DNA of 44,793 nt, from positions 1-44,793 of the forward strand of contig JAKBLB010000002.1 of NCBI GenBank assembly GCA_021832305.1. The letters run 5' to 3'. Positions 16,503 to 24,427 of this stretch are shown here, one piece after another. The notes under the pieces were generated by a model. It was given only the letters and a program-made list of their open reading frames with translations, did no database searches and was not told the DNA's origin. The stretch comes from Pseudomonadota bacterium. GTDB taxonomy: Bacteria > Pseudomonadota > Gammaproteobacteria > Burkholderiales > Ferrovaceae. The position numbers and the translations under genes are program-made. How positions within the stretch are numbered: the first letter of the stretch is position 1; every line of letters begins with the position of its first letter.

Positions 16503-17789
16503 ATGAAAAATAATACCACCCCTTCTTTTTTCGCAAACGAACGCAGGTTCCTGCGTTCTCTTTTCGACTCTGCAGTGGCCGCAGCGGACCCACACCGGGT
16601 ACTCCCCTCATTTTTGCCGGCGTTCCCACGTGGACGTACGGTGGTGGTGGGGGCCGGCAAAGCGGCAGGGGCCATGGCTCAAGCGCTGGAACAGCATTGG
16701 ACAGGCGTCTTGAGTGGCGTGGTGGTGACACGTTATGGTCATAAAGTACCCACCCGTTCCATCGAAGTGCTCGAAGCCGCTCATCCAGTGCCGGACGAGG
16801 CTGGAGAACGGGCAGGTCGGCGGATTCTCGAAGCCGTTCAGGGGCTGACGGCGGAAGATCTGGTGATCTGCCTGATCTCTGGCGGAGGCTCTGCCTTGTT
16901 GGTAGCCCCCGCCCCAGGGTTGACTCTGGCGGACAAGCAGACCATGAACCGGAGCCTGCTCAGAAGTGGCGCCACCATTACCGAGATGAATTGTGTGCGC
17001 AAGCATCTTTCAAGTCTCAAAGGTGGGCGCTTGGCCCTGGCGTGTCACCCCGCCAACGTGGTCACCCTGCTGATTTCCGACGTGCCCGGCGATGACCCTG
17101 CCGTGATTGCTTCCGGCCCTACGGTGGCGGATCCCACCACCTTTGCCGAGGCGCGCGCCATCGTGGAAAAATACGGACTGCAGGACCAGACACGGGCCTA
17201 CGCCCACCTCTGCGCGGCGCGGGAGGAAACGCCCAAACCGGGAGATCTTCGCCTGGCACGTACTTCGACCCATCTCATCGCCACGCCCCAGCATTCCCTC
17301 GAGGCGGCTGCGGCCGTCGCACGGGCGGCCGGGGTCACGCCCCTGATCCTGGGCGACAGTATCGAAGGAGAAGCGCGCGAAGTGGCGATGGTCATGGCGG
17401 GAATAGCCCATCAGGTGCGGCGTCACGGGCAACCGGTCCCCCGTCCCTGTGTCCTGTTGTCGGGGGGAGAGACCACGGTGACCGTACGGGGCAAGGGGCG
17501 CGGAGGGCGAAACGTCGAGTTTCTGCTGGCATTGGTCCAGGCCCTGCGGGGTGAACCGGGGGTGTTCGCGCTGGCGGGCGATACGGACGGCATCGACGGA
17601 ACCGAGGATAATGCCGGAGCCCTGGTGATGCCGGATACCTGGGCACGCGCGGAAGGTATGGGCCTGAAGGCGGCCGATCATCTGGCCAACAATGACGGAT
17701 ATGGTTTCTTTGCGGCGTTGGACGATCTGGTGATCACGGGACCTACCCTCACCAATGTCAATGATTTTCGTGCTCTTCTCATTCGCTGA
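16503..17789 (+). CDS. gckA: Glycerate 2-kinase, MOFRL family
   Basis: Phosphorylates D-glycerate to 2-phosphoglycerate, returning serine-cycle carbon to PEP. The 428-residue protein has the two domains of this family. The N-terminal part has VVVGAGKAAGAMAQAL, LEAAHPVPDEAG, CLISGGGSALL and the LLRSGATITEMNCVRKHLS stretch. The C-terminal MOFRL part has LLSGGETTVTVRGKGRGG and the acidic AGDTDGIDGTEDNAGA. It is the type-II kinase used by serine-cycle methylotrophs, unrelated to GlxK. It diverges from glyA. A TATAAC sits only eight bases before the ATG, too close for a conventional leader, and I could not identify a convincing promoter. folC follows 21 bp downstream. Confidence 0.95.
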   Translation: MKNNTTPSFFANERRFLRSLFDSAVAAADPHRVLPSFLPAFPRGRTVVVGAGKAAGAMAQALEQHWTGVLSGVVVTRYGHKVPTRSIEVLEAAHPVPDEAGERAGRRILEAVQGLTAEDLVICLISGGGSALLVAPAPGLTLADKQTMNRSLLRSGATITEMNCVRKHLSSLKGGRLALACHPANVVTLLISDVPGDDPAVIASGPTVADPTTFAEARAIVEKYGLQDQTRAYAHLCAAREETPKPGDLRLARTSTHLIATPQHSLEAAAAVARAAGVTPLILGDSIEGEAREVAMVMAGIAHQVRRHGQPVPRPCVLLSGGETTVTVRGKGRGGRNVEFLLALVQALRGEPGVFALAGDTDGIDGTEDNAGALVMPDTWARAEGMGLKAADHLANNDGYGFFAALDDLVITGPTLTNVNDFRALLIR

Positions 17790-17810
17790 AATTTCGGGGG
17801 CAGGGGACGG

Positions 17811-19115
17811 ATGGACTCATCGGAGATCAGAATGGCGCACCGGGAAGAAAACCCTGTGCCGCTGACGCTGGCCGACTGGCTGGCCTACCTGGATCGGATT
17901 CACCCGCGTTCCATGGACCTGGGCCTGGAACGGGTCGGGCAGGTACGCGACCTGCTCGGTCTTTTTCCTGCCTTCCCGATCCTGATGGTGGCGGGCACCA
18001 ACGGCAAGGGGTCTACGTGCGCTTATTTGACGGCGACTCTGAAGGCCGCGGGCTATCGGGTGGGAACCTATACCTCCCCTCATCTGGTGCGTTACAACGA
18101 GCGGGTGGTCGTGGATGGGATCCCCGTTTCCGATGCCCAACTCTGTGCTGCTTTCACCCGGATCGAGACGGCCCGCCAGGGGATCAGTCTGACGCCTTTT
18201 GAATTCGGGACCCTGGCGGCGGTGGACATTTTTCAACGCACCCCGGTGGACGTGGCCGTGCTGGAGGTGGGTTTGGGGGGCCGTCTGGACGCCGTCAATC
18301 TGTTCGAGCCGACGGTATCCCTCCTGACGGGAATCGCTCTGGACCATGAAACGTGGCTGGGTTCCACCCGTGAAGCGATCGGTGCTGAAAAGGCGGGAAT
18401 TTTTCGCGCCGGGGTTCCCGCGCTCTGTGCCGATCCGGACCCACCCCGCAGCCTGTTGGCGCGCGCGGCCGAACTGGAAACCCCGCTTTGGTTATGGGGA
18501 CGGGACTTTACGGTGGAGAGACAGGCACAAGGAACCTGGACCCTGCATCTGCCTCATCAGACCTGGTCTGACCTGCCTGCGCCTTCCTTGTGCGGAGATT
18601 TTCAATACCGCAATGCTGCCCTGGCGCTGGCAGCGCTTCAGCGCATGGCGGTGCGGGTGACGCCGGAACAGGGCCGGCGCGGAATCGCAGGTGCGGTGCT
18701 GGCGGGGCGTTTTCAGACCTTGCGTTTTTCGCCTCGGGTGATTCTGGATGTGGCGCACAATCCACAAGCGGCTCAGGAACTGGCGCATAATCTGGATAAG
18801 GTGCTCTGCGTCGGACGGACGCGTCTGGTGTTGGGTATGCTGCGTGACAAGGACCGGGTGGGGGTGGTCCAGGCCCTGGATGCCCAGGTGGATGACTGGT
18901 ATCTGGCCGACATTCATGAGGAGCGCGGGGCCTGTCGGGAAGAGATGGAACCGGCGCTCCGGGGGGTGCGGGGGACCGTGCAATGGCATCCGTCTCCCGA
19001 GCGGGCCTATGGCGCAGCCTGTGCGGCGGCAACCGCAGAAGACCGGGTGGTGGTGTGCGGGTCCTTTGTGACGGTGGGCAAGATCCTGGCGTTACGGGAA
19101 ACTTGCCCGAAATGA
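17811..19115 (+). CDS. folC: Bifunctional dihydrofolate/folylpolyglutamate synthase
   Basis: Adds glutamate to dihydropteroate and to tetrahydrofolates, giving the polyglutamated cofactor that serine hydroxymethyltransferase uses. The Mur-ligase-type fold is clear: P-loop MVAGTNGKGSTC (about residues 59-70), TSPHLVRYNERV, EVGLGGRLDAVN, ALDHETWLG, the carbamylated-Lys region GAEKAGIFR and the C-terminal DVAHNPQA. 434 residues is normal. ATG 17811 follows GGGGACGG; ATG 17832 is an alternative. In many proteobacteria folC lies beside accD and dedD. Here it follows gckA and precedes the sulfur-transfer genes, which may reflect linkage to C1 metabolism. No terminator is visible before the next gene. 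Confidence 0.95.
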   Translation: MDSSEIRMAHREENPVPLTLADWLAYLDRIHPRSMDLGLERVGQVRDLLGLFPAFPILMVAGTNGKGSTCAYLTATLKAAGYRVGTYTSPHLVRYNERVVVDGIPVSDAQLCAAFTRIETARQGISLTPFEFGTLAAVDIFQRTPVDVAVLEVGLGGRLDAVNLFEPTVSLLTGIALDHETWLGSTREAIGAEKAGIFRAGVPALCADPDPPRSLLARAAELETPLWLWGRDFTVERQAQGTWTLHLPHQTWSDLPAPSLCGDFQYRNAALALAALQRMAVRVTPEQGRRGIAGAVLAGRFQTLRFSPRVILDVAHNPQAAQELAHNLDKVLCVGRTRLVLGMLRDKDRVGVVQALDAQVDDWYLADIHEERGACREEMEPALRGVRGTVQWHPSPERAYGAACAAATAEDRVVVCGSFVTVGKILALRETCPK

Positions 19116-19164
19116 GGCAGAACTCACCCTGAAGCATGGGGGAACGCGGATCAAGGAGAAAAAA

Positions 19165-19557
19165 ATGGTCGGTCAGAAAATCTGTGTCGTGGTGATCTCG
19201 GGCACCCTGGAACGTTTGCAGGCGGCGGCCATGCTGGCCTCGGTGGCGGCGGTGAGTGGTCAGGAAGTCAGGGTCTTTCTGTCCATGAATGCCTTGCCCC
19301 ATTTTATCAAGGGATCAACGGCAGAGGCGCCGCACGAAGGACCCATGGGCGATCTGATGAAAGCCAGGAAGGTCCCGGAATTCAAAACGTTGTTCGAACA
19401 GGCCATCGAGTTGGGGAGTGCCCGTCTCTACCCCTGTTCCATGGCCATGGACGTGTTGGGCGTCGGTTCTGAACAACTGGAGGACTATCTGGAGGAAGCC
19501 ACCGGTTTGAGTAGATTGCTGACTGAGGTTCAGGATGGACAGGTCTGGACTTTTTGA
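19165..19557 (+). CDS. DsrE-family sulfur-carrier-like protein
   Basis: A small cytoplasmic DsrE/DsrF-fold protein of 130 residues. It starts with a hydrophobic strand (KICVVVISGTLERLQAAAMLASVAA), continues with GQEVRVFLSMNAL and has a conserved Cys91 in LYPCSMAMDVLG, the position that carries persulfide in DsrE-type proteins. Cys7 is the only other cysteine. It lacks the membrane segment of DsrE2A proteins. AAGGAG precedes ATG 19165. The following genes encode a TusA-like carrier and an SQR-like flavoprotein, so a role in passing sulfane sulfur between them is likely. Function is inferred from family and neighbours. Confidence 0.85.
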   Translation: MVGQKICVVVISGTLERLQAAAMLASVAAVSGQEVRVFLSMNALPHFIKGSTAEAPHEGPMGDLMKARKVPEFKTLFEQAIELGSARLYPCSMAMDVLGVGSEQLEDYLEEATGLSRLLTEVQDGQVWTF

Positions 19558-19626
19558 TCCAGGGATTCTCTCTGTTCCGAATATCTATCTGACCAAGTTG
19601 AATAACTGATTCGAGGGGGACACACT

Positions 19627-19857
19627 ATGACGGAAAGAAAAATCGTGGATGGTAAAGGGAGTTTTTGTCCAGGCCCGCTGATGGAACTGATTGTTGCCCT
19701 GAAGCACAGTCAGATTGGGGATGAGTTGGAAGTGTTGTCCACGGACAAGGGGTCGGCCGACGATATTCCCGAGTGGGTGCGTCGGGTCGGTCATGACTAT
19801 GTCTCCACCACAGAAAATGATGGTGTCTGGCATATCGTGGTGCGCAAGACCAAATAA
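19627..19857 (+). CDS. tusA: TusA/SirA-like sulfur carrier protein
   Basis: A 76-residue protein of the TusA fold. Cys14-Pro-Gly-Pro17 (GSFCPGPLMELI) is the CPxP persulfide site, followed by the amphipathic helix and the GDELEVLSTDKGSADDIPEW strand-helix typical of the family. It would shuttle protein-bound sulfane sulfur. Because it sits between a DsrE-like protein and an SQR-like enzyme, it is more likely a dissimilatory sulfur-trafficking TusA than the tRNA-thiolation one. The ATG has GAGGGGGA upstream. The 69-bp gap from the dsrE-like gene holds no clear promoter or terminator. Confidence 0.88.
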   Translation: MTERKIVDGKGSFCPGPLMELIVALKHSQIGDELEVLSTDKGSADDIPEWVRRVGHDYVSTTENDGVWHIVVRKTK

Positions 19858-19900
19858 TCGGGCCGCAGGGTTTCCAACATATTTTTAGGCGGGAGGATAC

Positions 19901-21034
19901 ATGAAGATCTTGATTGTCGGTGGCGGAATGGGTGGGACGATCCTGGCAAATAATCTGGCGCGTCGCCTGGTTCCGGAATTGAAGGAGGGCAAGGCACAAA
20001 TCACGATGCTGTCGGCTTCGGACAAGCATATGTATCAGCCGGGTTTATTGTATCTGGCCGTGGGCCGCATGACGCCCGACGAGTTGTACCGGGATCAGGC
20101 CAGTTTGCTGGAATCGAGCATCCATTTTCAGGTGGATCCGGTGGAAGAGTTTCACCTCGATGCTCAACACGTCAGAACGCGCAGTGGACGAATCCATGCC
20201 TACGATATTCTGGTGATTGCCACCGGTTCACGCATGTATCCGGAAGAAATTCCCGGACTGGCCGAGCATGCCGAAACCTTTTATACGGAAGCCTCGGCAC
20301 TCAAGATGTTCAAGCGCCTGCAGTCCTTTGAGGGGGGAAAGGTGGTGATTGCCGTGGGGGTTCCCCACAAGTGTCCCATGGCCCCGCTCGAAATCACCTT
20401 CATGCTGCACGATTACTTCAAGGACCGGGGGCTCCTCGACAAGGTCCAACTGCATTACACCTACCCCATCAATCGCGTACACACCCTTGAAAACGTGGCC
20501 AAATGGGCCGCGCCGGAAATGGACCGGCTGGGCATCACGTACGAAACCTTTTTCAACATGAAGGAAGTGGACGGCGATAAAAAAGTGCTGCTGAGCGAGG
20601 AAGGGACCGAAGTCCCCTACGATCTGCTGATCACCATCCCCGCCCATCGCGGCATGGAAGTCCTGGAAAGGAATAATCTGGGGAAGAATGGCTGGGTCCC
20701 TACCCACCGGGGCAAACTCAACATGGAAGGACGCGAGAATGTTTTCGTGCTGGGGGACACCACCAATATTCCCATCAGCAAGGCGGGTTCCACGGCCCAT
20801 TTTCAGGCGGATACCCTGGGAGAGAATATTGCCGCCCTGATCAAGTTGGGCGCGCCGGTGCGGGAATATGACGGCAAGGTCTTCTGTTTCATCGAGACGG
20901 GCAAGGATCGTGCGACCTATGCCATGTTCAACTACCAGACTCCTCCTTCGCCCCAGCCCCCCACCAAGGCAGTGCACTGGTTCAAGATGGCCTACAACAA
21001 ACTCTACTGGGTTTCTGCCCGTGGCTTGCTTTGA
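19901..21034 (+). CDS. Sulfide:quinone oxidoreductase-like FAD flavoprotein
   Basis: A 377-residue member of the two-dinucleotide-binding flavoprotein family that includes SQR and flavocytochrome c. It has the FAD-binding start (ILIVGGGMGGTILANNLA), the YDILVIATGSR motif and the second FAD motif NVFVLGDTTNIPISKAG. Only two cysteines exist: Cys158 (PHKCPMAPLE) and Cys329 (VFCFIETG), at the positions of the two SQR redox cysteines. The third cysteine of type I SQRs is absent. The C-terminal amphipathic part (WFKMAYNKLYW) could dock to the membrane, where it would reduce quinone with sulfide or another sulfane donor. GGGAGG precedes the ATG. The SQR subtype needs a phylogeny. Confidence 0.85.
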   Translation: MKILIVGGGMGGTILANNLARRLVPELKEGKAQITMLSASDKHMYQPGLLYLAVGRMTPDELYRDQASLLESSIHFQVDPVEEFHLDAQHVRTRSGRIHAYDILVIATGSRMYPEEIPGLAEHAETFYTEASALKMFKRLQSFEGGKVVIAVGVPHKCPMAPLEITFMLHDYFKDRGLLDKVQLHYTYPINRVHTLENVAKWAAPEMDRLGITYETFFNMKEVDGDKKVLLSEEGTEVPYDLLITIPAHRGMEVLERNNLGKNGWVPTHRGKLNMEGRENVFVLGDTTNIPISKAGSTAHFQADTLGENIAALIKLGAPVREYDGKVFCFIETGKDRATYAMFNYQTPPSPQPPTKAVHWFKMAYNKLYWVSARGLL

Positions 21035-21049
21035 GCGGAGGGGATGATG

Positions 21050-21655
21050 ATGACGGAACTCAAGGAATCAACCGATTTTTCGTCCGCAGAGGCAGAACAT
21101 CTGGTGACTGCGGCCCGGGATGCACTGAGCGACGACGTGGTCAGTCGTCTTGCGGGGTTTTGCAGCGAGGGGATGGACCTGATGGATCGGGTCCAGCGCT
21201 CCGGTCTGGCCCAGGTCATCCCGGTTCTTGCCGACATGGTCGAAAACGGGGATCTGGACAGGATGCGTCAGTTGGCCCGGGTCTACCAGTCATTTCAGGA
21301 TGCCCTGACCGATGAAATGGTGGGACGGCTGGCGGAAACGGTGGGGGAGGGGCTGTCCCTGCTCGACCGGTTCAATCGCGGGGGCGGTGGGCGACTGTTG
21401 CAACTGCTGGAGCGTCTGGAAGCCACCGGTGCACTGGAGAAAATCCTCCAGAGCCTGCCTGCGCTGCTCGATAAACTGGACCGGGTGGTCGGCTTGCTCA
21501 ATGGCCTGGAGGCCGCCAGCACAGTCAAACAAACCCCGGTCGGGGGCGGGTTGGGCGGGTTATGGAACCTCATGACTCAACGGGAAACCCAGCAGGCTCT
21601 GCAATTTTTGACGACCTTGAGCCAGCAGATGCGGGCCGAATGCGCCAAGGGATGA
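21050..21655 (+). CDS. DUF1641-type protein linked to the SQR-like enzyme
   Basis: A 201-residue, mostly helical, acidic and soluble protein with repeated leucine-rich amphipathic helices and a Gly-rich turn near the end (VGGGLGGLWNLM). Its pattern resembles DUF1641 proteins, often found beside SQR-like flavoproteins or formate dehydrogenases; this is a recollection-based assignment. Three ATG codons follow each other at 21044, 21047 and 21050. GGAGG at 21037-21041 is best spaced for the third. It begins 15 bp after the flavoprotein stop and closes the sulfur module. Biochemical function is unknown; an accessory or membrane-anchoring role for the flavoprotein is a guess. Confidence 0.7.
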   Translation: MTELKESTDFSSAEAEHLVTAARDALSDDVVSRLAGFCSEGMDLMDRVQRSGLAQVIPVLADMVENGDLDRMRQLARVYQSFQDALTDEMVGRLAETVGEGLSLLDRFNRGGGGRLLQLLERLEATGALEKILQSLPALLDKLDRVVGLLNGLEAASTVKQTPVGGGLGGLWNLMTQRETQQALQFLTTLSQQMRAECAKG

Positions 21656-21688
21656 TCTGTTCCCTGGTGGGAGTATAGGAGACCGTAT

Positions 21689-22633
21689 TTGAGGCATTCT
21701 CGTGGTTGGGGTCCGCTTCTGGGCCTGGTGGTGCTGTCCCTCACCTGGGGTTACAGTTGGGTGGCCGCCAAGGAAGGGCTGGGTTTTGCCGGGCCGCTTC
21801 ATTTTGCGGCGCAGCGTTCCGTTCTGGGGGGACTGGCCCTGCTTGCGCTGCTTCCTCTGACGGGGCGCCCCTGGCGTTGGCAATTCCCCAGGGAAACTCT
21901 GGTTATCGGGCTCATTCAGGTTTCCGGTTTCATGCTTTTCCAGACTTGGGCGCTGGTGACCGGCGGCCCCGGAAAAACGGCCGTATTGATCTTTACCATG
22001 CCCGTCTGGACGCTCCTTCTCTCGGGCCTGGTGCTGCGCGAACCGGTGCGCGGGGCGCAATGGGTGGCGGCTGTCCTGACCCTGGGCGGGTTGCTGCTCA
22101 TCATCGAACCCTGGGAGATGCATACCAGCCTGGTCAGTAAATGCCTGGGGCTGCTGGCGGCCTTTTGCTGGGCGGTGGGCACCCTGCTGGTCAAGCGGTT
22201 GCGTCAGCGGCATGAGGTGGACCTGCTCAATCTGACGGCCTGGCAAATGGCGTTGGGGGCCCTCCCCCTGGTGGGCGCGGCAGTTCTGATTCCGGAGCGG
22301 GCGACGCACTGGACCTGGACCTACGGGGGCATTCTGGCCTTCATGTCCCTGGCCAGTACGGCTCTGTGCTGGTGGCTATGGCTCTACATCCTGGACCGGG
22401 TTCCCGCCTGGGAGGCCAGTCTGTCGGTGCTGGGTACGCCCGTGGTGGCGATCCTGTCCTCGCGCTGGATGACGGGTGAGTCTTTCCATCGGTCAGAAGT
22501 GGGCGGGATTTTACTGATCGGTTCCGGTCTTGCTTTTCTGGCTTTCATTGGGTGGCTGAACGGTCGCCGGGCAGGGCGATCTGCGCCGGTGGGCGGCGCA
22601 GACGAAGCGATCCGGAGTCAACGAACCGGATAG
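21689..22633 (+). CDS. DMT-superfamily (EamA) transporter
   Basis: A 314-residue inner-membrane protein with about ten hydrophobic helices in two EamA halves. The first opens LLGLVVLSLTWGYSWVAAKEG and the second LGLLAAFCWAVGTLLVKRL, a duplicated pattern typical of drug/metabolite exporters and amino-acid effluxers. The substrate cannot be told. The start appears to be TTG 21689, preceded by AGGAG with eight-base spacing. The charged C-terminal tail after the last helix overlaps the end of the convergent acyltransferase gene by 16 bp. It lies 33 bp after the DUF1641 gene and could be read with the sulfur module. Confidence 0.9.
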   Translation: MRHSRGWGPLLGLVVLSLTWGYSWVAAKEGLGFAGPLHFAAQRSVLGGLALLALLPLTGRPWRWQFPRETLVIGLIQVSGFMLFQTWALVTGGPGKTAVLIFTMPVWTLLLSGLVLREPVRGAQWVAAVLTLGGLLLIIEPWEMHTSLVSKCLGLLAAFCWAVGTLLVKRLRQRHEVDLLNLTAWQMALGALPLVGAAVLIPERATHWTWTYGGILAFMSLASTALCWWLWLYILDRVPAWEASLSVLGTPVVAILSSRWMTGESFHRSEVGGILLIGSGLAFLAFIGWLNGRRAGRSAPVGGADEAIRSQRTG

Positions 22634-23322
22634 AGTTGTCGGGCCAGTTCAAAGGCCGTGAAAAGTACGGGTTGATGGATGAGGTAGAGAATCAGCCCAT
22701 GGCGTCCCATCCACTGGATCCCCCGATCGGGGGCCGGGCAGGGGGCGGACGTGCCTGGCGGGCGGGATGCCCAGGGCTGGATCCCTGTCCACATGCCCAG
22801 CCACAGGACCCCTATCCAGGGCAGGAGCGGGGCATAATCTTCGGTGGAGGGTTTATGGGCAGCGAGTCCGATCCAGTTGAGCCAGCGTGGGTCCATGGCC
22901 GTCACTCCCCATTGTCCGGCCGCCAACGCCAACAGCCCCAGGGGCAGCAATTTTCCGCGCAAGCCGAGCAGAGGGCGGCTGATGAGGGTGGCGAGCCAAT
23001 AGAAGTGCAGAACGCCGAAATAGATCCAGCGCGCACCGAACAACACAAAGGTCACCCCGCTGACCAGCAGGGCACCTGCGCCCAGTTGAAAGAGGCGGCG
23101 ACGCTTTCGCTGGGCCGGATGGTGGGCGCTGAGGGCCAGGCTGATTCCGGAAAAGAACACGAAGAGCGTGACGATCAGGGTACGCCAAGTGGTCCAGAAG
23201 TATGACTCCAGCAGGTCGAAATGGGCGAATCCGAAGTAGGTGGCGTCATAGCAGCCATGAAAGAGCACCATCATGGCGATGGCCAGACCTCGTCCCCGGT
23301 CAAGGTAGGTGAGGCGGGGCAA
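22618..23322 (-). CDS. DUF1624/heparan-glucosaminide acyltransferase-like membrane protein
   Basis: A 234-residue polytopic membrane protein with six to seven hydrophobic segments. The start (RLTYLDRGRGLAIAMMVLFHGCYD) matches the YeiB/DUF1624 and heparan-alpha-glucosaminide N-acetyltransferase group, whose members move acyl groups across the membrane. GLILYLIHQPVL near the end is the usual final helix motif. The likely start is TTG 23322, 23 bp inside the end of gspC, so it is translationally coupled to it. Its 3' end overlaps the DMT transporter gene tail to tail. The acyl substrate is unknown; the coupling to gspC may be fortuitous or may reflect a cell-surface role. Confidence 0.78.
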   Translation of the reverse strand: MPRLTYLDRGRGLAIAMMVLFHGCYDATYFGFAHFDLLESYFWTTWRTLIVTLFVFFSGISLALSAHHPAQRKRRRLFQLGAGALLVSGVTFVLFGARWIYFGVLHFYWLATLISRPLLGLRGKLLPLGLLALAAGQWGVTAMDPRWLNWIGLAAHKPSTEDYAPLLPWIGVLWLGMWTGIQPWASRPPGTSAPCPAPDRGIQWMGRHGLILYLIHQPVLFTAFELARQLYPVR

Positions 23323-23746
23323 GCGTCGTGCCTTTGGGGAGGGATGGACCGGTCAGGATCAGGGTCTCCTCCCGGCCTCCCCGGGCCAGCGTGACACTGT
23401 GCCGGTCCATTCGCACCAGATACACCCCGGGCAGCACTTCCTGGCCTGCTTGCCAAGCGCGAATCGGGGCGCCTTCCGGGGCCAGCAATGCCACCCCGCC
23501 GCTGGCAGACGCGATGATTCCCCGTACCTGAATGGGAATCTGTGCCACTGGCGCAGAAAATACCGTTTCCCAGCGGCGTGCGTCGGTCATGGGGGTCAAG
23601 GCTCCGGAGCGGGGGGCCAGATGAGGCGAGGGACGCGCCAGTTGCATGCCCCAATAGCCCGTCAGGGCCACGACGATCAGCCAGCCGCCGACCTCTACCC
23701 CGTAGGGCAGTAACTGGCGGGAACGCTCGAAGTTCATTTTCCTCAT
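23300..23746 (-). CDS. gspC: Type II secretion protein C, short form
   Basis: A 148-residue inner-membrane protein: a short cytoplasmic N-terminus, one membrane helix (about 20-36, VGGWLIVVALTGYWGMQLA), a Pro-rich linker and a periplasmic HR-like domain (IQVRGIIASASGGVALLAPEG, then PGVYLVRMDRHSVTLARGG). GspC couples the secretin to the inner-membrane platform through this domain. Most GspC proteins are longer and end in a PDZ or coiled-coil domain, which is absent here. The start is ATG 23746 or ATG 23737, the latter with GAGGAAA close upstream. It is divergent from gspG across about 220 bp rather than leading the operon. Confidence 0.8.
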   Translation of the reverse strand: MRKMNFERSRQLLPYGVEVGGWLIVVALTGYWGMQLARPSPHLAPRSGALTPMTDARRWETVFSAPVAQIPIQVRGIIASASGGVALLAPEGAPIRAWQAGQEVLPGVYLVRMDRHSVTLARGGREETLILTGPSLPKGTTLAPPHLP

Positions 23747-23962
23747 CCGGATACCTTACCTGAAAGTTTTTGCGATGCCAAGACCCGTGTTCCCGTCTTC
23801 GAGTCACCGGACAGGGGAACGAAGTTTGATGCCGTCCGGCGCGGGGCCCGAGCCACCGGTATCCGTTCATTGACCTGCAGACTTGCGGGATTGGTGTATT
23901 GGATGTATGGTCCAATTTTCCTTTGTGTGGGCCAGGCAAGCATGAGGTGGAGGACGGTGAAG

Positions 23963-24427
23963 ATGGGGACGAAAGCGCTTCGTGGAGAAAGGGGGGGGGT
24001 GGAATCTCGAAGTCTTCGGGAGCGGGGTTTCACTTTGATCGAGATCATGGTGGTGATGGTCATCATTGCCATCCTGGCCGGGATGATCGTGCCGCGTGTC
24101 ATGAACCGGCCGGATCAGGCGCGTAAGTTGGCGGCCCGCCAGGATGTTGCCAGCCTCGTGCAGGCCCTGAAGTTGTATCGACTGGATGTGGGGCGTTATC
24201 CCACGACCGAACAGGGGTTGCAGGCATTGGTCAAACAACCCGTGCAGGAGCCGGTACCCGGCAATTGGATGCAAACCCTGGATACCTTGCCCAAGGATCC
24301 CTGGGGACATCCCTATCATTATGCCAATCCCGGCCAGCACGGCGAGATCGATGTCTGGAGTCTGGGCGCAGATGGGCAGCCGGGGGGAGAGGGCAATGAT
24401 GCCGATATCGGCAACTGGGATTCCTGA
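23963..24427 (+). CDS. gspG: Type II secretion major pseudopilin
   Basis: Major pseudopilin building the periplasmic pseudopilus. The prepilin motif RERG-FTLIEIMVVMVIIAILAGM with Glu5 is followed by the GspG-specific PTTEQGLQALV, LPKDPWGHPYHY and the Ca2+-site-like SLGADGQPGGEG end. The mature part is about 132 residues, normal. The start is uncertain. ATG 23963 has GGAGG upstream but gives a 22-residue leader. An in-frame GTG at 23999, right after a run of nine G, gives a 10-residue leader closer to the family norm. ATG 23942 is also in frame. Prepilin peptidase (GspO/PilD) is not in the window. First gene of the plus-strand operon. Confidence 0.95.
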   Translation: MGTKALRGERGGVESRSLRERGFTLIEIMVVMVIIAILAGMIVPRVMNRPDQARKLAARQDVASLVQALKLYRLDVGRYPTTEQGLQALVKQPVQEPVPGNWMQTLDTLPKDPWGHPYHYANPGQHGEIDVWSLGADGQPGGEGNDADIGNWDS

